Source: Actinacidiphila paucisporea (GTDB lineage: Bacteria; Actinomycetota; Actinomycetes; Streptomycetales; Streptomycetaceae). From it: a stretch of 64,000 bases of DNA. Below the pieces are notes generated by a model that was not told the DNA's origin, searched no databases, and worked only from the letters and a program-made list of their open reading frames with translations. Numbering within the stretch: position 1 is the first letter of the stretch; each line of letters starts with the position of its first letter. The stretch is from positions 52,622-116,621 of the forward strand of contig NZ_FRBI01000025.1 of NCBI RefSeq assembly GCF_900142575.1, read 5' to 3'. Below, in pieces: positions 1 through 7,841 of the stretch. The translations under genes and the position numbers were made by a program.

Positions 1-251
1 GCGGCGAACATCGCGCTGGGGTCGTCCACGTTGGGGTGCGGGATCGCCCCCAGGTGCACCACCGCCTCGACGCCGTCCATCGCCGCGCGCACCAGGTCGC
101 GGTCCCGCAGGTCGCCGGTGTGCACCCGCACCGCGCGCGGTTCCTCGACCGTCACCAGGTCGGTCAGCACCAGCTCGTGTCCGGCCGCGGACAGCTCGTG
201 CGTGACATGGCCGCCGATGTGCCCGGCGGCTCCCGTCACCAGGATCCGCAT
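1..251 (-). CDS. NAD-dependent epimerase/dehydratase (SDR), 3' end outside window
   Basis: Only the first 83 codons are inside the window; the rest lies off the left edge. The N-terminus MRILVTGAAGHIGGHV has the GxxGxxG dinucleotide-binding turn of extended SDR enzymes. The segment AVVHLGAIPHPN is the usual next beta strand in sugar-nucleotide epimerases and uronate dehydrogenases. The ATG overlaps the stop of the preceding permease gene by one base (TGATG), so it is the last visible gene of the sugar ABC operon. The substrate cannot be named. A uronate or aldose dehydrogenase role would suit the ManD-like gene nearby, but this is inference. Confidence 0.8.
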   Translation of the reverse strand, partial: MRILVTGAAGHIGGHVTHELSAAGHELVLTDLVTVEEPRAVRVHTGDLRDRDLVRAAMDGVEAVVHLGAIPHPNVDDPSAMFA

Positions 252-1141
252 CAGCCCTTCACCGCCCCGACCAGGCCGTTGACGAAGTAGCGCTGGAGGC
301 TCAGGAAGAGCAGGATCACCGGCACCACCACGATCAGCGCGCCGGCCATCAGGTTGTTGTAGTGCGGCACGTTCTCCGACGCGAGGGTCTGCAGGCCCAG
401 CGGCAGCGTGTACGTGCTCTCGTCGTTCAGCGACACCCGGGTCAGCAGGTACTCGTTCCAGGTGGGGATCGCGGTGATCAGCGCCACGGTGATCAGCGCC
501 GGCCGGGTCAGCGGCAGGTAGATGCGGGTGAAGATGTGGAATTCGTTCGCGCCGTCCACCCGCGCCGACTCCCGCAGCTCCTTCGGCACGGAGGAGAAGG
601 CACCGGTCATCAGCAGCACCGACAGCGGCGCCCCGCCGTTGACGAAGGGCAGCACCAGGCCGATATGGGTGCCCAGGACGCCCATCTTGTCCTCCAGCAG
701 CACGATCGGCAGCATGACCGTGACACCGGGGACGAAGAGCAGCGCCACGAAGAGCTTCTGCAGCGCTCCGCGGCCGGGGAAGTCCAGCACCGCGAAGGCG
801 TAGCCGGCGGCCGCGTAGACCACCAGCGTCAGCACCACGGTCAGCGCGCTGACCTCCAGGCTGTTCAGGAAGTACCGGAAGAAGTGCAGCTGGTTCCAGG
901 TGGTGGCCAGCGTGTCGAAGGTCGGGTGGTGCGGGATCAGATGCCCGCCGCGCACCACCTCGATCTGGTTCTTGAAGGCCGCCGAGACCATCCACAGGAA
1001 GGGGTAGACGCTGATCACGCCGTAGAGCGCGAGCAGGGCGCCGACCAGCACCCGGGCGCTGATCCGGCGGGCGCGTACCGCTCCGGTGCCCGTTGGGCCG
1101 GGGGTGCGGGGGCGCCGCGAGGCGAGGGGAATCGTTGTCAT
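251..1141 (-). CDS. Carbohydrate ABC transporter permease (MalG type)
   Basis: This 296-residue membrane protein is one half of the channel of a CUT1-family sugar importer. After an Arg-rich cytoplasmic start it has about six hydrophobic segments. The EAA loop (ELRESARVDGANEF) contacts the ATPase subunit, and the C-terminus (LQRYFVNGLVGAVKG) is typical of MalG-type permeases. The ATG at 1141 overlaps the stop of the upstream permease (ATGA), indicating translational coupling. No ATPase gene is in the operon; Streptomyces CUT1 importers often share the MsiK ATPase encoded elsewhere. Confidence 0.92.
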   Translation of the reverse strand: MTTIPLASRRPRTPGPTGTGAVRARRISARVLVGALLALYGVISVYPFLWMVSAAFKNQIEVVRGGHLIPHHPTFDTLATTWNQLHFFRYFLNSLEVSALTVVLTLVVYAAAGYAFAVLDFPGRGALQKLFVALLFVPGVTVMLPIVLLEDKMGVLGTHIGLVLPFVNGGAPLSVLLMTGAFSSVPKELRESARVDGANEFHIFTRIYLPLTRPALITVALITAIPTWNEYLLTRVSLNDESTYTLPLGLQTLASENVPHYNNLMAGALIVVVPVILLFLSLQRYFVNGLVGAVKG

Positions 1142-2145
1142 GTCTTGCTCCGCATGACTCGCAGGTTGATCAGCGCGATGACCAGCGCGGCGGCGAAGAG
1201 GATCCAGCCGAGCGCGCTGGCGAGCCCGAGGGTCGGCGCCAGGTCCTTGAGGAAGGCCAGCCGGTAGGCCTCGAGGCCCAGCACGTTGGTGTGGTCGCCG
1301 GGGCCGCCGTTGGTCATGACCAGGAAGGTCTGGAAGCCCTGCAGCGAGTCGCGCAGGTTCAGCAGCACCACGATCGAGGTGATCGGCCGTACCAGCGGCC
1401 ACACCACCGAGACGTTGGTGCGCCACCAGCCGGCGCCGTCCAGCTGCGAGGCCTCCAGCACGCTGCGGTCGATGCCCTGCAGGCCCGTGAGGTACAGCAG
1501 CATCGCCACCGGCACCGCACCCCACACGGTGACCACGATCATGGTGGGCAGCGCGGTGCTCGGATTGCCGAGCCAGCCCTGCGGCTGCGCCAGCGAGCCC
1601 ATGCCGAGGCTGCCGAGCACGCTGTTGACCGCGCCGTCCGGCTGCAGGATGTACTGCCAGGCGAAGAAGACCGCGATGCCGCTGGTCACGTACGGCACGA
1701 AGTAGACCGAGCGCAGCACGCCCTGCATCCGCCTGGCCGAGTTGAGCAGGACCGCGAGCGGGAAGGACACCAGCACGGTGAGCAGCGGGACGGCGATCAT
1801 CACGTAGAGGGTGTGGATCGCCGCGTGGTGCAGCCGGGGGGCGTAGGCCGGGTTCTGCCAGAGCAGGTCCTTGTAGTTCCGCAGGCCCACCCAGTCCCAG
1901 TGCGGCGCGAAGCCGTTCCACCGGGCGAAGCTCAGCAGGAAGCCGTAGCCGACCGTGTACAGGCCCATGACCGCGAAGAGGATCACGGCGGGGGCGACGA
2001 AGAGATAGCCGGAGACTGCCTCGTAGGTGCGGCGGCGCAGGACGCGCCGGCCGCCGTCGGGGTCGGCCGTTCCCGCCGGCCGGGGAGCGGGTCCCCGGCC
2101 GGCGGCGGCCGTCTCCGTCAGCGCGGGACGGGGTGCGGTGGTCAC
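1138..2145 (-). CDS. Carbohydrate ABC transporter permease (MalF type)
   Basis: This 335-residue partner permease of a CUT1 importer starts at a GTG that overlaps the stop of the binding-protein gene (GTGA). About 40 polar residues precede the first membrane segment (YLFVAPAVILFAVMGLY). Further helices follow, with an EAA-type loop (VLEASQLDGAGWWRT) and the motif NGGPGDHTNVLG, common in MalF-like proteins. It sits between the lipoprotein gene and the second permease in one minus-strand operon. Confidence 0.92.
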   Translation of the reverse strand: MTTAPRPALTETAAAGRGPAPRPAGTADPDGGRRVLRRRTYEAVSGYLFVAPAVILFAVMGLYTVGYGFLLSFARWNGFAPHWDWVGLRNYKDLLWQNPAYAPRLHHAAIHTLYVMIAVPLLTVLVSFPLAVLLNSARRMQGVLRSVYFVPYVTSGIAVFFAWQYILQPDGAVNSVLGSLGMGSLAQPQGWLGNPSTALPTMIVVTVWGAVPVAMLLYLTGLQGIDRSVLEASQLDGAGWWRTNVSVVWPLVRPITSIVVLLNLRDSLQGFQTFLVMTNGGPGDHTNVLGLEAYRLAFLKDLAPTLGLASALGWILFAAALVIALINLRVMRSKT

Positions 2146-3536
2146 TTGGAGGTCGCCCAGAAGGAGTTGTCGAGCTTGGCCAGGGCCTTGCCGGTGGCAG
2201 CCACGTCCTTCTGCCCCAGCGGGGTGAGGTCGGCCAGGATCTCCGCCATCGAGTCCTGGTCGTAGCTCGCGGGGCGGAAGTCGTTGACGCTCGGGTCGTA
2301 GGTGTTCTCCGGGGTGCCGGTGAAGGCCTTGGTCATGTCGGCCAGCGTCGCGCCCATCACCGAGGCGGCGTCCGCGCCCAGTTCGGTGGAGGGCACCTCG
2401 GTGGCGTCCTTGGCGAACTTCGAGGCCACGCCCGGCTGCGCCAGGAACTTCATCCACTTCTCGGCGTTCTCCGGGTGCGCGCTGGTCGAGGAGACGGCCA
2501 GGCCGGTGAGCGCCAGCGGGGCGAGGGCCGGCTTGGGCACCGCGCCGGCCGCCGGGCCGGGGAAGCCGAAGGCCATGACGTCGTCGGGGTTCATGCCGTT
2601 CTGCTGGAGGAAGGCCAGCGTGAAGGTGCCGCCGATGTCCCAGGCGGACTTGCCCTGGGCGAAGGCCTGGTCGGCGGTGTCGATGTCCAGCGTCTGGGTG
2701 CCGGGCATCCAGTACGGCTGCATCTTCGAGTAGAGGCCGAGCACCTTCTGGCCGTCGGGCGAGGCGAAGTCGGTGGAGGCGTCCTGGCCCCACAGCGCCT
2801 GGTACTTCTCCTTGCCCAGCTCGCCGAAGGCCAGCGGCTGGAGCCCCCAGGTCAGCCCGGTCGCCTTGACCTTCAGGCCGAGGCTGACGCCGCCGTTCTT
2901 CGGGTCCTTGGCGGTGGTCGCCTTGAGGTCGGCGAGGAATTCCTCGTAGCTCGCCGGGGGCTTGGTGACGCCCGCCGCCGCCAGCGCCTTCTTGTTGCCC
3001 ATCACGATGCCGAAGGTGCCCGAGGTCAGCGGCACGCTGAAGCGCTGGCCCTGCTTGACGCCGTGCGACTTGGAGTCGGAGGGGATGGACTCCTTGTAGT
3101 GCGCGGGGGTCACCGTGCCGGAGGCCTGGACGCCCTTCTGGTACAGGCCGCTCCAGTCGGCGCCGACGTCCTTCGCTATGTCGCGGGCGATGCCGGTGGC
3201 GCCCAGTGCGAAGTCCTCGCCGTCGGAGTGGACTTCGAGCACGTCCGGCAGGTCGTGGGTCTTCGCCGCCGCCTGGACCTTGGTGGTGTACGCGTCGTCG
3301 GGGCCGTAGGCCTGCACGGTGACCGTGATGCCGGTCTGCTTCTTGAACTCGGCCGCGGCGTTCTTCAGCGCCGCGACGTGCGACTGCTTGAAGGTCCACA
3401 TCGTCAGCGACTTGGCGTCCCCCGAGCCCGAGGAGCCTCCGCCGCAGGCAGCCAGCGGGCTCAGCGACAGGACCGTCACCACGGCCGCGGCGGCAAATCT
3501 GGTTTTCGGGGTAAAACGTGCGAATGGTGTGCGCAT
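2142..3536 (-). CDS. Extracellular sugar-binding lipoprotein of ABC importer
   Basis: This 464-residue solute-binding protein has a signal peptide with lipobox LAAC; Cys31 is the predicted lipidation site, followed by a Gly/Ser linker. The body (SLTMWTFKQSHVAALKNAAA onward) matches family 1 sugar-binding proteins that deliver mono- or oligosaccharides to CUT1 permeases. It is the first gene of the minus-strand operon and lies head-to-head with the IclR-type regulator. A promoter and a palindrome lie just upstream (see separate entries). The sugar is not identifiable from sequence. Confidence 0.93.
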   Translation of the reverse strand: MRTPFARFTPKTRFAAAAVVTVLSLSPLAACGGGSSGSGDAKSLTMWTFKQSHVAALKNAAAEFKKQTGITVTVQAYGPDDAYTTKVQAAAKTHDLPDVLEVHSDGEDFALGATGIARDIAKDVGADWSGLYQKGVQASGTVTPAHYKESIPSDSKSHGVKQGQRFSVPLTSGTFGIVMGNKKALAAAGVTKPPASYEEFLADLKATTAKDPKNGGVSLGLKVKATGLTWGLQPLAFGELGKEKYQALWGQDASTDFASPDGQKVLGLYSKMQPYWMPGTQTLDIDTADQAFAQGKSAWDIGGTFTLAFLQQNGMNPDDVMAFGFPGPAAGAVPKPALAPLALTGLAVSSTSAHPENAEKWMKFLAQPGVASKFAKDATEVPSTELGADAASVMGATLADMTKAFTGTPENTYDPSVNDFRPASYDQDSMAEILADLTPLGQKDVAATGKALAKLDNSFWATSK

Positions 3537-3552
3537 GGGCCCCTACCTAGGC

Positions 3553-3574
3553 TTCGGTCGTTCAGAAGACCGAA
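3553..3574. promoter_or_regulatory. Palindrome in the leader of the sugar ABC operon
   Basis: A perfect 7-bp inverted repeat, TTCGGTC-N8-GACCGAA, lies between the inferred transcription start and the ATG of the binding-protein gene. This is a normal place for a repressor operator. The divergent IclR-type regulator is the obvious candidate, but binding is inferred. Confidence 0.45.
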
Positions 3575-3591
3575 TGACGTTGGAGTGACTG

Positions 3592-3621
3592 AACTTAGGG
3601 TCGCGTTTGGTATAGCGTCAA
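3592..3621 (-). promoter_or_regulatory. Predicted promoter of the sugar ABC operon
   Basis: Read on the minus strand, TTGACG (3621-3616) and TAAGTT (3597-3592) are separated by 18 bp, close to the vegetative -35/-10 consensus. The start would fall about 50 bp upstream of the binding-protein ATG, just before the palindrome. Confidence 0.5.
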
Positions 3622-3687
3622 GACGCGCGCTGAGGTGAGATGGGCGCAGCGCGGCCGTGTGGGCGAGGCGCGGGGAGCGGAGGATCA

Positions 3688-4479
3688 GTGGAATCGGTGG
3701 CAGAAGCGGCGCGCGGGCGGAAGCCCGAAGAGGTCAAGTCCGCGGCTCGGGTCCTGGAGGTGCTCGAACTGCTGGGCGTACAGGGCGCCCGGCTCTCGCT
3801 CGCGGAGATGGCCGCGGCCATGGCCGTGCCCAAGAGCAGCCTGCACGCGATCCTGCGGACCATGGAGGCCCGCAGATGGGTCGATCTGGACCCTTCGGGC
3901 ACGCGGTACGGCATCGGGCTCAAGGCCCTGCTGACGGGTACCGCCTACCTGGAGGGCGACGACGTCACGAGCCTCGCGGGGCCCGTGCTCGACGCGCTCG
4001 CCGAGGAGACGGGCGAGGCCGTCCACCTGGGCAGGCTGGACGGTACGCACGTCGTCTACCTGGCCAAACGCGAGTCGCGGCACGCCCTTCGGATGTATTC
4101 GGCGGTCGGCCGCCGGCTGCCGGCACATGCCACGGGACTGGGCAAGGCGGTGCTCTCGCAGTTCGACCCCGCCGAGGTGCAGCGCCGGCTCGACTGGCCG
4201 CTGGAGCGGCTGACCCCGAGCACGGTGACCGACCCCGACGCCTTCCTCGCCCAGCTCGCCGAGACCCGGCTGCGCGGCTGGGCGGTGGACGACGGGGAGA
4301 ACTCGGTCGACATCCGCTGCGTGGCGGTGGCGCTCGGCGGTGGCCAGGGCATGGACGCGATCAGCTGCTCGGCGCCCAAGAGCCGGATGGACGACGCCCG
4401 GGTCGAGGAGGTCGCGCAGGCCGTCACCGAGGCCGCCCACAGTCTGAGCACCCTGCTCAAACGCCTCGGACAGCACTGA
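3688..4479 (+). CDS. IclR-family transcriptional regulator
   Basis: This protein of about 263 residues has an N-terminal winged helix-turn-helix (SAARVLEVLELLG, then LSLAEMAAAMAVPKSSLHAI). The C-terminal IclR effector domain contains GTHVVYLAKRES, LPAHATGLGKAVLS and RGWAVDDGENSVDIRCVAV, the usual family landmarks. GTG 3688 follows an AGCGGAGGA ribosome site. A GTG three codons later and an ATG at 3640 are alternatives. It lies between the divergent ABC operon and the ManD-like gene and is the likely local repressor of both. Confidence 0.9.
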   Translation: MESVAEAARGRKPEEVKSAARVLEVLELLGVQGARLSLAEMAAAMAVPKSSLHAILRTMEARRWVDLDPSGTRYGIGLKALLTGTAYLEGDDVTSLAGPVLDALAEETGEAVHLGRLDGTHVVYLAKRESRHALRMYSAVGRRLPAHATGLGKAVLSQFDPAEVQRRLDWPLERLTPSTVTDPDAFLAQLAETRLRGWAVDDGENSVDIRCVAVALGGGQGMDAISCSAPKSRMDDARVEEVAQAVTEAAHSLSTLLKRLGQH

Positions 4480-4500
4480 CCTGACGTCCCGTTCCCCCGG

Positions 4501-4541
4501 CCGGTCCTGGTTTGTCATATGCGTTGACAAACTCGGACCGG
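4501..4541. promoter_or_regulatory. Long operator-like palindrome with embedded -35 box
   Basis: The core GTTTGTCA-N7-TGACAAAC (4510-4532) is a perfect inverted repeat. Two bases further out, the flanks CCGGTCC (4501-4507) and GGACCGG (4535-4541) are also complementary. TTGACA at 4524-4529 lies inside the right arm, with TTACGT 17 bp downstream (4547-4552). A bound repressor would therefore block this promoter of the ManD-like gene. The structure could also help terminate the upstream regulator transcript. Confidence 0.65.
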
Positions 4542-4598
4542 CCTCCTTACGTTCAGGAGTCAGTACGCCATACTGCTATCTGTACGTGGGAGTCACGC

Positions 4599-5885
4599 AT
4601 GGCTTTGCCTGATGCCGGTCTCGCGCCGCTCGCGCCCGCACCCTGGGTCGAGGAGCGCGGTGCCACCCTCCGCATCACGGCCGTCCGCACGTTCCTGACA
4701 GCCCCGCACGGCTGTCCCCACCTCATCGTCCGCGTCGAGACCGACGACCCGGGACTCTACGGCCTCGGCTGCGCGAGCGACCCCCAGCGTACGCTCGCCG
4801 TCCGCTCGGTCCTCGACGACTACGTCGCCCCGCTGCTGGTCGGGCGGGACCCCGACGACATCGAGGACATCCACCGGCTGCTGCTCAACAGCGCCTACTG
4901 GCGCGGTGGTTCGATCACCGGCAATGCGCTCGGCGGTGTCGACGTCGCCCTGTGGGACCTCAAGGCCAAGCGCCTCGGGGCCCCGCTGCACGCGTTGTTC
5001 GGCGGTCGGGTGCGCACCTTCGCCGAGGCCTACACCCATGTCGACGGGCGCGACGCCGCCGAGATCGCCGACAAGGTACTGGCCGCCCGCGAGCGCGGCT
5101 ACCGGCACGTGCGCATCCAGGCCGCGGTCCCGGGCGCCGACACCTACGGCGCCGCCGGCGGTGGCACCGCCGACCCCGAGGCGGTACGCACCCGGCGCGC
5201 GCCCTGGGACGGCGCCGGCTACCTGCGGCACGTGCCCCCGGTGCTCACCCGGGTGCGCGAACTCGTCGGCGACGACGTCGAGTTGCTGCACGACGTGCAC
5301 GAACGGCTCGACCCGCGGCAGGCCAGGGACTTCCTGCGGCGGATCGAGGACGCGGGGCTGTACTTCGTCGAGGACCTGCTCGCCCCCGAGGACGCCGGGC
5401 ACTTCAAGCGGCTGCACGACGCCTCGCCGGTACCGCTGGCGGTCGGCGAGCTCTTCCACGACCCGGCCCAGTTCACCGCGCTGCTGGCCGGGCCCGACAT
5501 CGACTTCGCCCGGATCAGGGTGCCCACCCTGGGCGGGCTGACCCCCGCGCGGAAGATCGCGGCGCTGTGCGAGCTGCGCGGCGTACGCCTGGCGCCGCAC
5601 GGCCCGGCCGACGTCAGCCCGGTCGCGCAGGCCGCGACGCTGGCGATGGACATCTCCAGCCACGCTTTCGGGGTGCAGGAGGCCGCGGTCTTCGCGCCGC
5701 AAGTCCACGAGGTCTTCCCCGGCACGATCACCGTGCGGGACGGTGGACTGCGACCTCACCAGACCCCGGGCCACGGCGTCGACTTCGACGAGGCCGCGGC
5801 GCGGAAGTACCCGGTACCCGAACCACTGGCCCACGACCGCTGGGCCCTGCTGCGCAACACCGATGGGAGCGTGCAACGCCCGTGA
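4599..5885 (+). CDS. Mandelate racemase/enolase-superfamily protein, ManD/RspA-like sugar-acid dehydratase
   Basis: This 428-residue protein has the enolase-superfamily capping domain followed by a barrel. Motifs match the D-mannonate dehydratase (ManD/RspA) subgroup: YRHVRIQAAVPG, the catalytic-loop DVHER, metal-ligand segments YFVEDLLAPED and AVGELFHDP, and LAPHGPADVSP. Family members dehydrate mannonate or gluconate to a 2-keto-3-deoxy acid, though many have little or no activity. ATG 4599 is preceded by GGGAG; an in-frame ATG at 4512 lies inside the palindrome and is unlikely. It is followed by coupled ThuA and oxidoreductase genes. Confidence 0.88.
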   Translation: MALPDAGLAPLAPAPWVEERGATLRITAVRTFLTAPHGCPHLIVRVETDDPGLYGLGCASDPQRTLAVRSVLDDYVAPLLVGRDPDDIEDIHRLLLNSAYWRGGSITGNALGGVDVALWDLKAKRLGAPLHALFGGRVRTFAEAYTHVDGRDAAEIADKVLAARERGYRHVRIQAAVPGADTYGAAGGGTADPEAVRTRRAPWDGAGYLRHVPPVLTRVRELVGDDVELLHDVHERLDPRQARDFLRRIEDAGLYFVEDLLAPEDAGHFKRLHDASPVPLAVGELFHDPAQFTALLAGPDIDFARIRVPTLGGLTPARKIAALCELRGVRLAPHGPADVSPVAQAATLAMDISSHAFGVQEAAVFAPQVHEVFPGTITVRDGGLRPHQTPGHGVDFDEAAARKYPVPEPLAHDRWALLRNTDGSVQRP

Positions 5886-6535
5886 CCGATCCGATTCGGA
5901 AGGCCCTCGTCGTCCGCGGCGGCTGGGAGGGGCACTCGCCGGTGGAGATCACCGACCTGTTCCTGCCCTTCCTCAAGGACCAGGGCTTCACCGTCGAGAC
6001 CGCGCAGACGCTGGACGTCTACGCCGACGCCGAGCTGCTGGCCGCGACCGATCTGATCGTCCAGTGCTGGACGATGGGCGAGATCACCGCCGAGCAGAGC
6101 CGCGGCCTGGCCGACGCGGTCCGCGCCGGAACCGGGTTCGCCGGCTGGCACGGCGGGGTCATCGACTCCTTCCGCGGCGACCTGGACTACCAGCGGCTGA
6201 CCGGCGGCCAGTTCCTGATGCACCCGCCGGGCTTCGTGGACTACACCGTCGACGTGGCGCCCGGCGGGCACGGGATCACCGCGGGGCTGGCCGACTTCGC
6301 CGTGCACACCGAGCACTACTGGGTGGCCACCGACCCGGCGAACGAGGTGCTGGCCACCTCGGTCTTCCCGGCCGGCGGCGACCGCGCGCGGGATGTGGTG
6401 ATGCCACAGGTGTGGACCAGGACCTGGGGGGCGGGGCGGGTCTTCGTCTCCGCGATCGGCCACAAGGCCGACGACTTCGACGTGCCAGAGGTGCGGGCGA
6501 TCACCGAGAGGGGGCTGCTGTGGGCGAGCCGTTGA
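5882..6535 (+). CDS. ThuA-domain protein (trehalose-utilisation-like)
   Basis: This 217-residue protein has the class I glutamine-amidotransferase-like ThuA fold. ALVVRGGWEGHSP is the first strand, TGFAGWHGGVID the central motif, and HTEHYWVATDP plus GAGRVFVSAIGHKADDF the C-terminal half. ThuA proteins are commonly linked to sugar oxidoreductases and used in trehalose or related disaccharide oxidation; the exact reaction is poorly defined. The GTG start overlaps the previous stop (GTGA), so it is co-translated with the ManD-like gene. Confidence 0.85.
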   Translation: MTDPIRKALVVRGGWEGHSPVEITDLFLPFLKDQGFTVETAQTLDVYADAELLAATDLIVQCWTMGEITAEQSRGLADAVRAGTGFAGWHGGVIDSFRGDLDYQRLTGGQFLMHPPGFVDYTVDVAPGGHGITAGLADFAVHTEHYWVATDPANEVLATSVFPAGGDRARDVVMPQVWTRTWGAGRVFVSAIGHKADDFDVPEVRAITERGLLWASR

Positions 6536-7599
6536 GGATCGGCATGGTGGGCGCGGGCAAGATAAGCGGCCAGTACCTGGACACCGTCGCCCGGCTGGAC
6601 GGGCTGCGGCTGACCGCGGTCACCGACCTGGACCCGGCCCGCGCCAAGGAGGCCGCGGACAGGGCGGGCGCCGACGTGGTGGGCGGTGTCGAGGAGCTGG
6701 TCGCCAGGGACGACGTGGACGCGGTGCTCAACCTGACGATCCCCGCCGTCCACGCCGAGGTCGCGCTGGCCGCGATCGGCGCGGGCCGGCACGTCTACGG
6801 CGAGAAGCCGCTCGCCACCACCCGCGAGGAGGCCGCCGCCGTCCTGGCCGCGGCGCGCACCGCGGGCGTACGCGTCGGCAGCGCCCCCGACACCGTGCTC
6901 GGCACCGGCACCCAGACCGCGCGCAAGGCGGTGGACGACGGGCTGATCGGCATCCCGGTGGCGGCGACCGCCTTCATGACCACCGCGGGCCACGAGGCCT
7001 GGCACCCGGACCCGGAGTTCTACTACCGGCCCGGCGGCGGCCCGCTGCTGGACATGGGGCCCTACTACCTGTCCGCGCTGGTGCACCTGCTCGGCCCGGT
7101 CGTCAAGGTCACCGGAGCCGCCGCGGCGCCGCGCGCCGAGCGGGAGATCGGCAGCGGGCGGCGGGCCGGGCAGCGCTTCGCGGTCGAGGTCGACACGCAT
7201 GTGACGGGCATTCTGGAACACGCCGGCGGCGCGCTGTCCACGCTGATCATGAGCTTCGACATCCACGCCGCCCACCTGCCGCGGATCGAGGTGCACGGCA
7301 CGGCCGGATCACTCGGCGTGCCCGACCCCAACGGCTTCGACGGCCCGGTCGAGCTGTTCACCGCCGGCTCCTGGCAGCCGCTGCCGGTCTCGGCGGGCTA
7401 CCGGGGCGCCGGACGCGGCACGGGACTTGCCGACCTGGCCGCCGCGGTGGCCGGGGACCGCCCGCACCTGGCGTCGGCCGAGCTGGCCGAGCACGTGCTC
7501 GACGTGATGCTCACGCTGCTCGACGCGGCACACGAGGGCAGGTCGCTGCCGGTGGCGAGCAGATGCGAGCGGCCCGCGCCGGTGCCGCTCACGGGCTGA
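6520..7599 (+). CDS. Gfo/Idh/MocA-family NAD(P)-dependent sugar oxidoreductase
   Basis: This 359-residue protein starts with the Rossmann motif RIGMVGAGKISGQY, then AGRHVYGEKPLATT, which carries the EKP lysine conserved in the family. The C-terminal half (GGGPLLDMGPYYLSALVHLLGP) forms the substrate-binding sheet. Members oxidise or reduce sugars, inositols and pseudosugars. The GTG at 6520 lies inside the end of the ThuA gene, so the three genes 4599-7599 are one operon ending at the strong terminator 60 bp on. Confidence 0.88.
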   Translation: MGEPLRIGMVGAGKISGQYLDTVARLDGLRLTAVTDLDPARAKEAADRAGADVVGGVEELVARDDVDAVLNLTIPAVHAEVALAAIGAGRHVYGEKPLATTREEAAAVLAAARTAGVRVGSAPDTVLGTGTQTARKAVDDGLIGIPVAATAFMTTAGHEAWHPDPEFYYRPGGGPLLDMGPYYLSALVHLLGPVVKVTGAAAAPRAEREIGSGRRAGQRFAVEVDTHVTGILEHAGGALSTLIMSFDIHAAHLPRIEVHGTAGSLGVPDPNGFDGPVELFTAGSWQPLPVSAGYRGAGRGTGLADLAAAVAGDRPHLASAELAEHVLDVMLTLLDAAHEGRSLPVASRCERPAPVPLTG

Positions 7600-7610
7600 C
7601 GGAGCGCGCG

Positions 7611-7661
7611 GGCGGCGGAAAGGGACCGGCTATGGGGGCCGGTCCCTTTCCGCCGCCTTTT
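7611..7661 (+). terminator. Strong intrinsic terminator
   Basis: A perfect 20-bp stem (7611-7630 paired with 7638-7657), a 7-base loop and a TTTT tract end the ManD/ThuA/Gfo operon and separate it from the mannosidase unit. Confidence 0.9.
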
Positions 7662-7780
7662 CGCGTCCGTGCTGTCACGTTAATTAACGGACGAAGAATG
7701 CCCGTTGTGGCGGGAAATTCGACTGACACATACGTTTTTGCAGGTCACGACCAGCGGGAAAGTCCAATTCGGCGGAAGCG

Positions 7781-7809
7781 TTGACTTGATAACACACATG
7801 GTTTTACAT
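7781..7809 (+). promoter_or_regulatory. Predicted promoter of the mannosidase gene
   Basis: TTGACT (7781-7786) and TTACAT (7804-7809) are 17 bp apart, about 33 bp before the GH38 start codon. The surrounding 7662-7780 is unusually AT-rich for this genome (it contains TTAATTAA) and holds no gene. Confidence 0.45.
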
Positions 7810-7841
7810 GGCGGTCACTGGCTGGACAGGAAGGGCTGCCC

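Noticed and set aside
251..1921. 556-codon minus frame extending the MalG permease upstream
   Set aside because: The first 260 codons read antisense or out of frame through the MalF permease; homology begins at the ATG at 1141.
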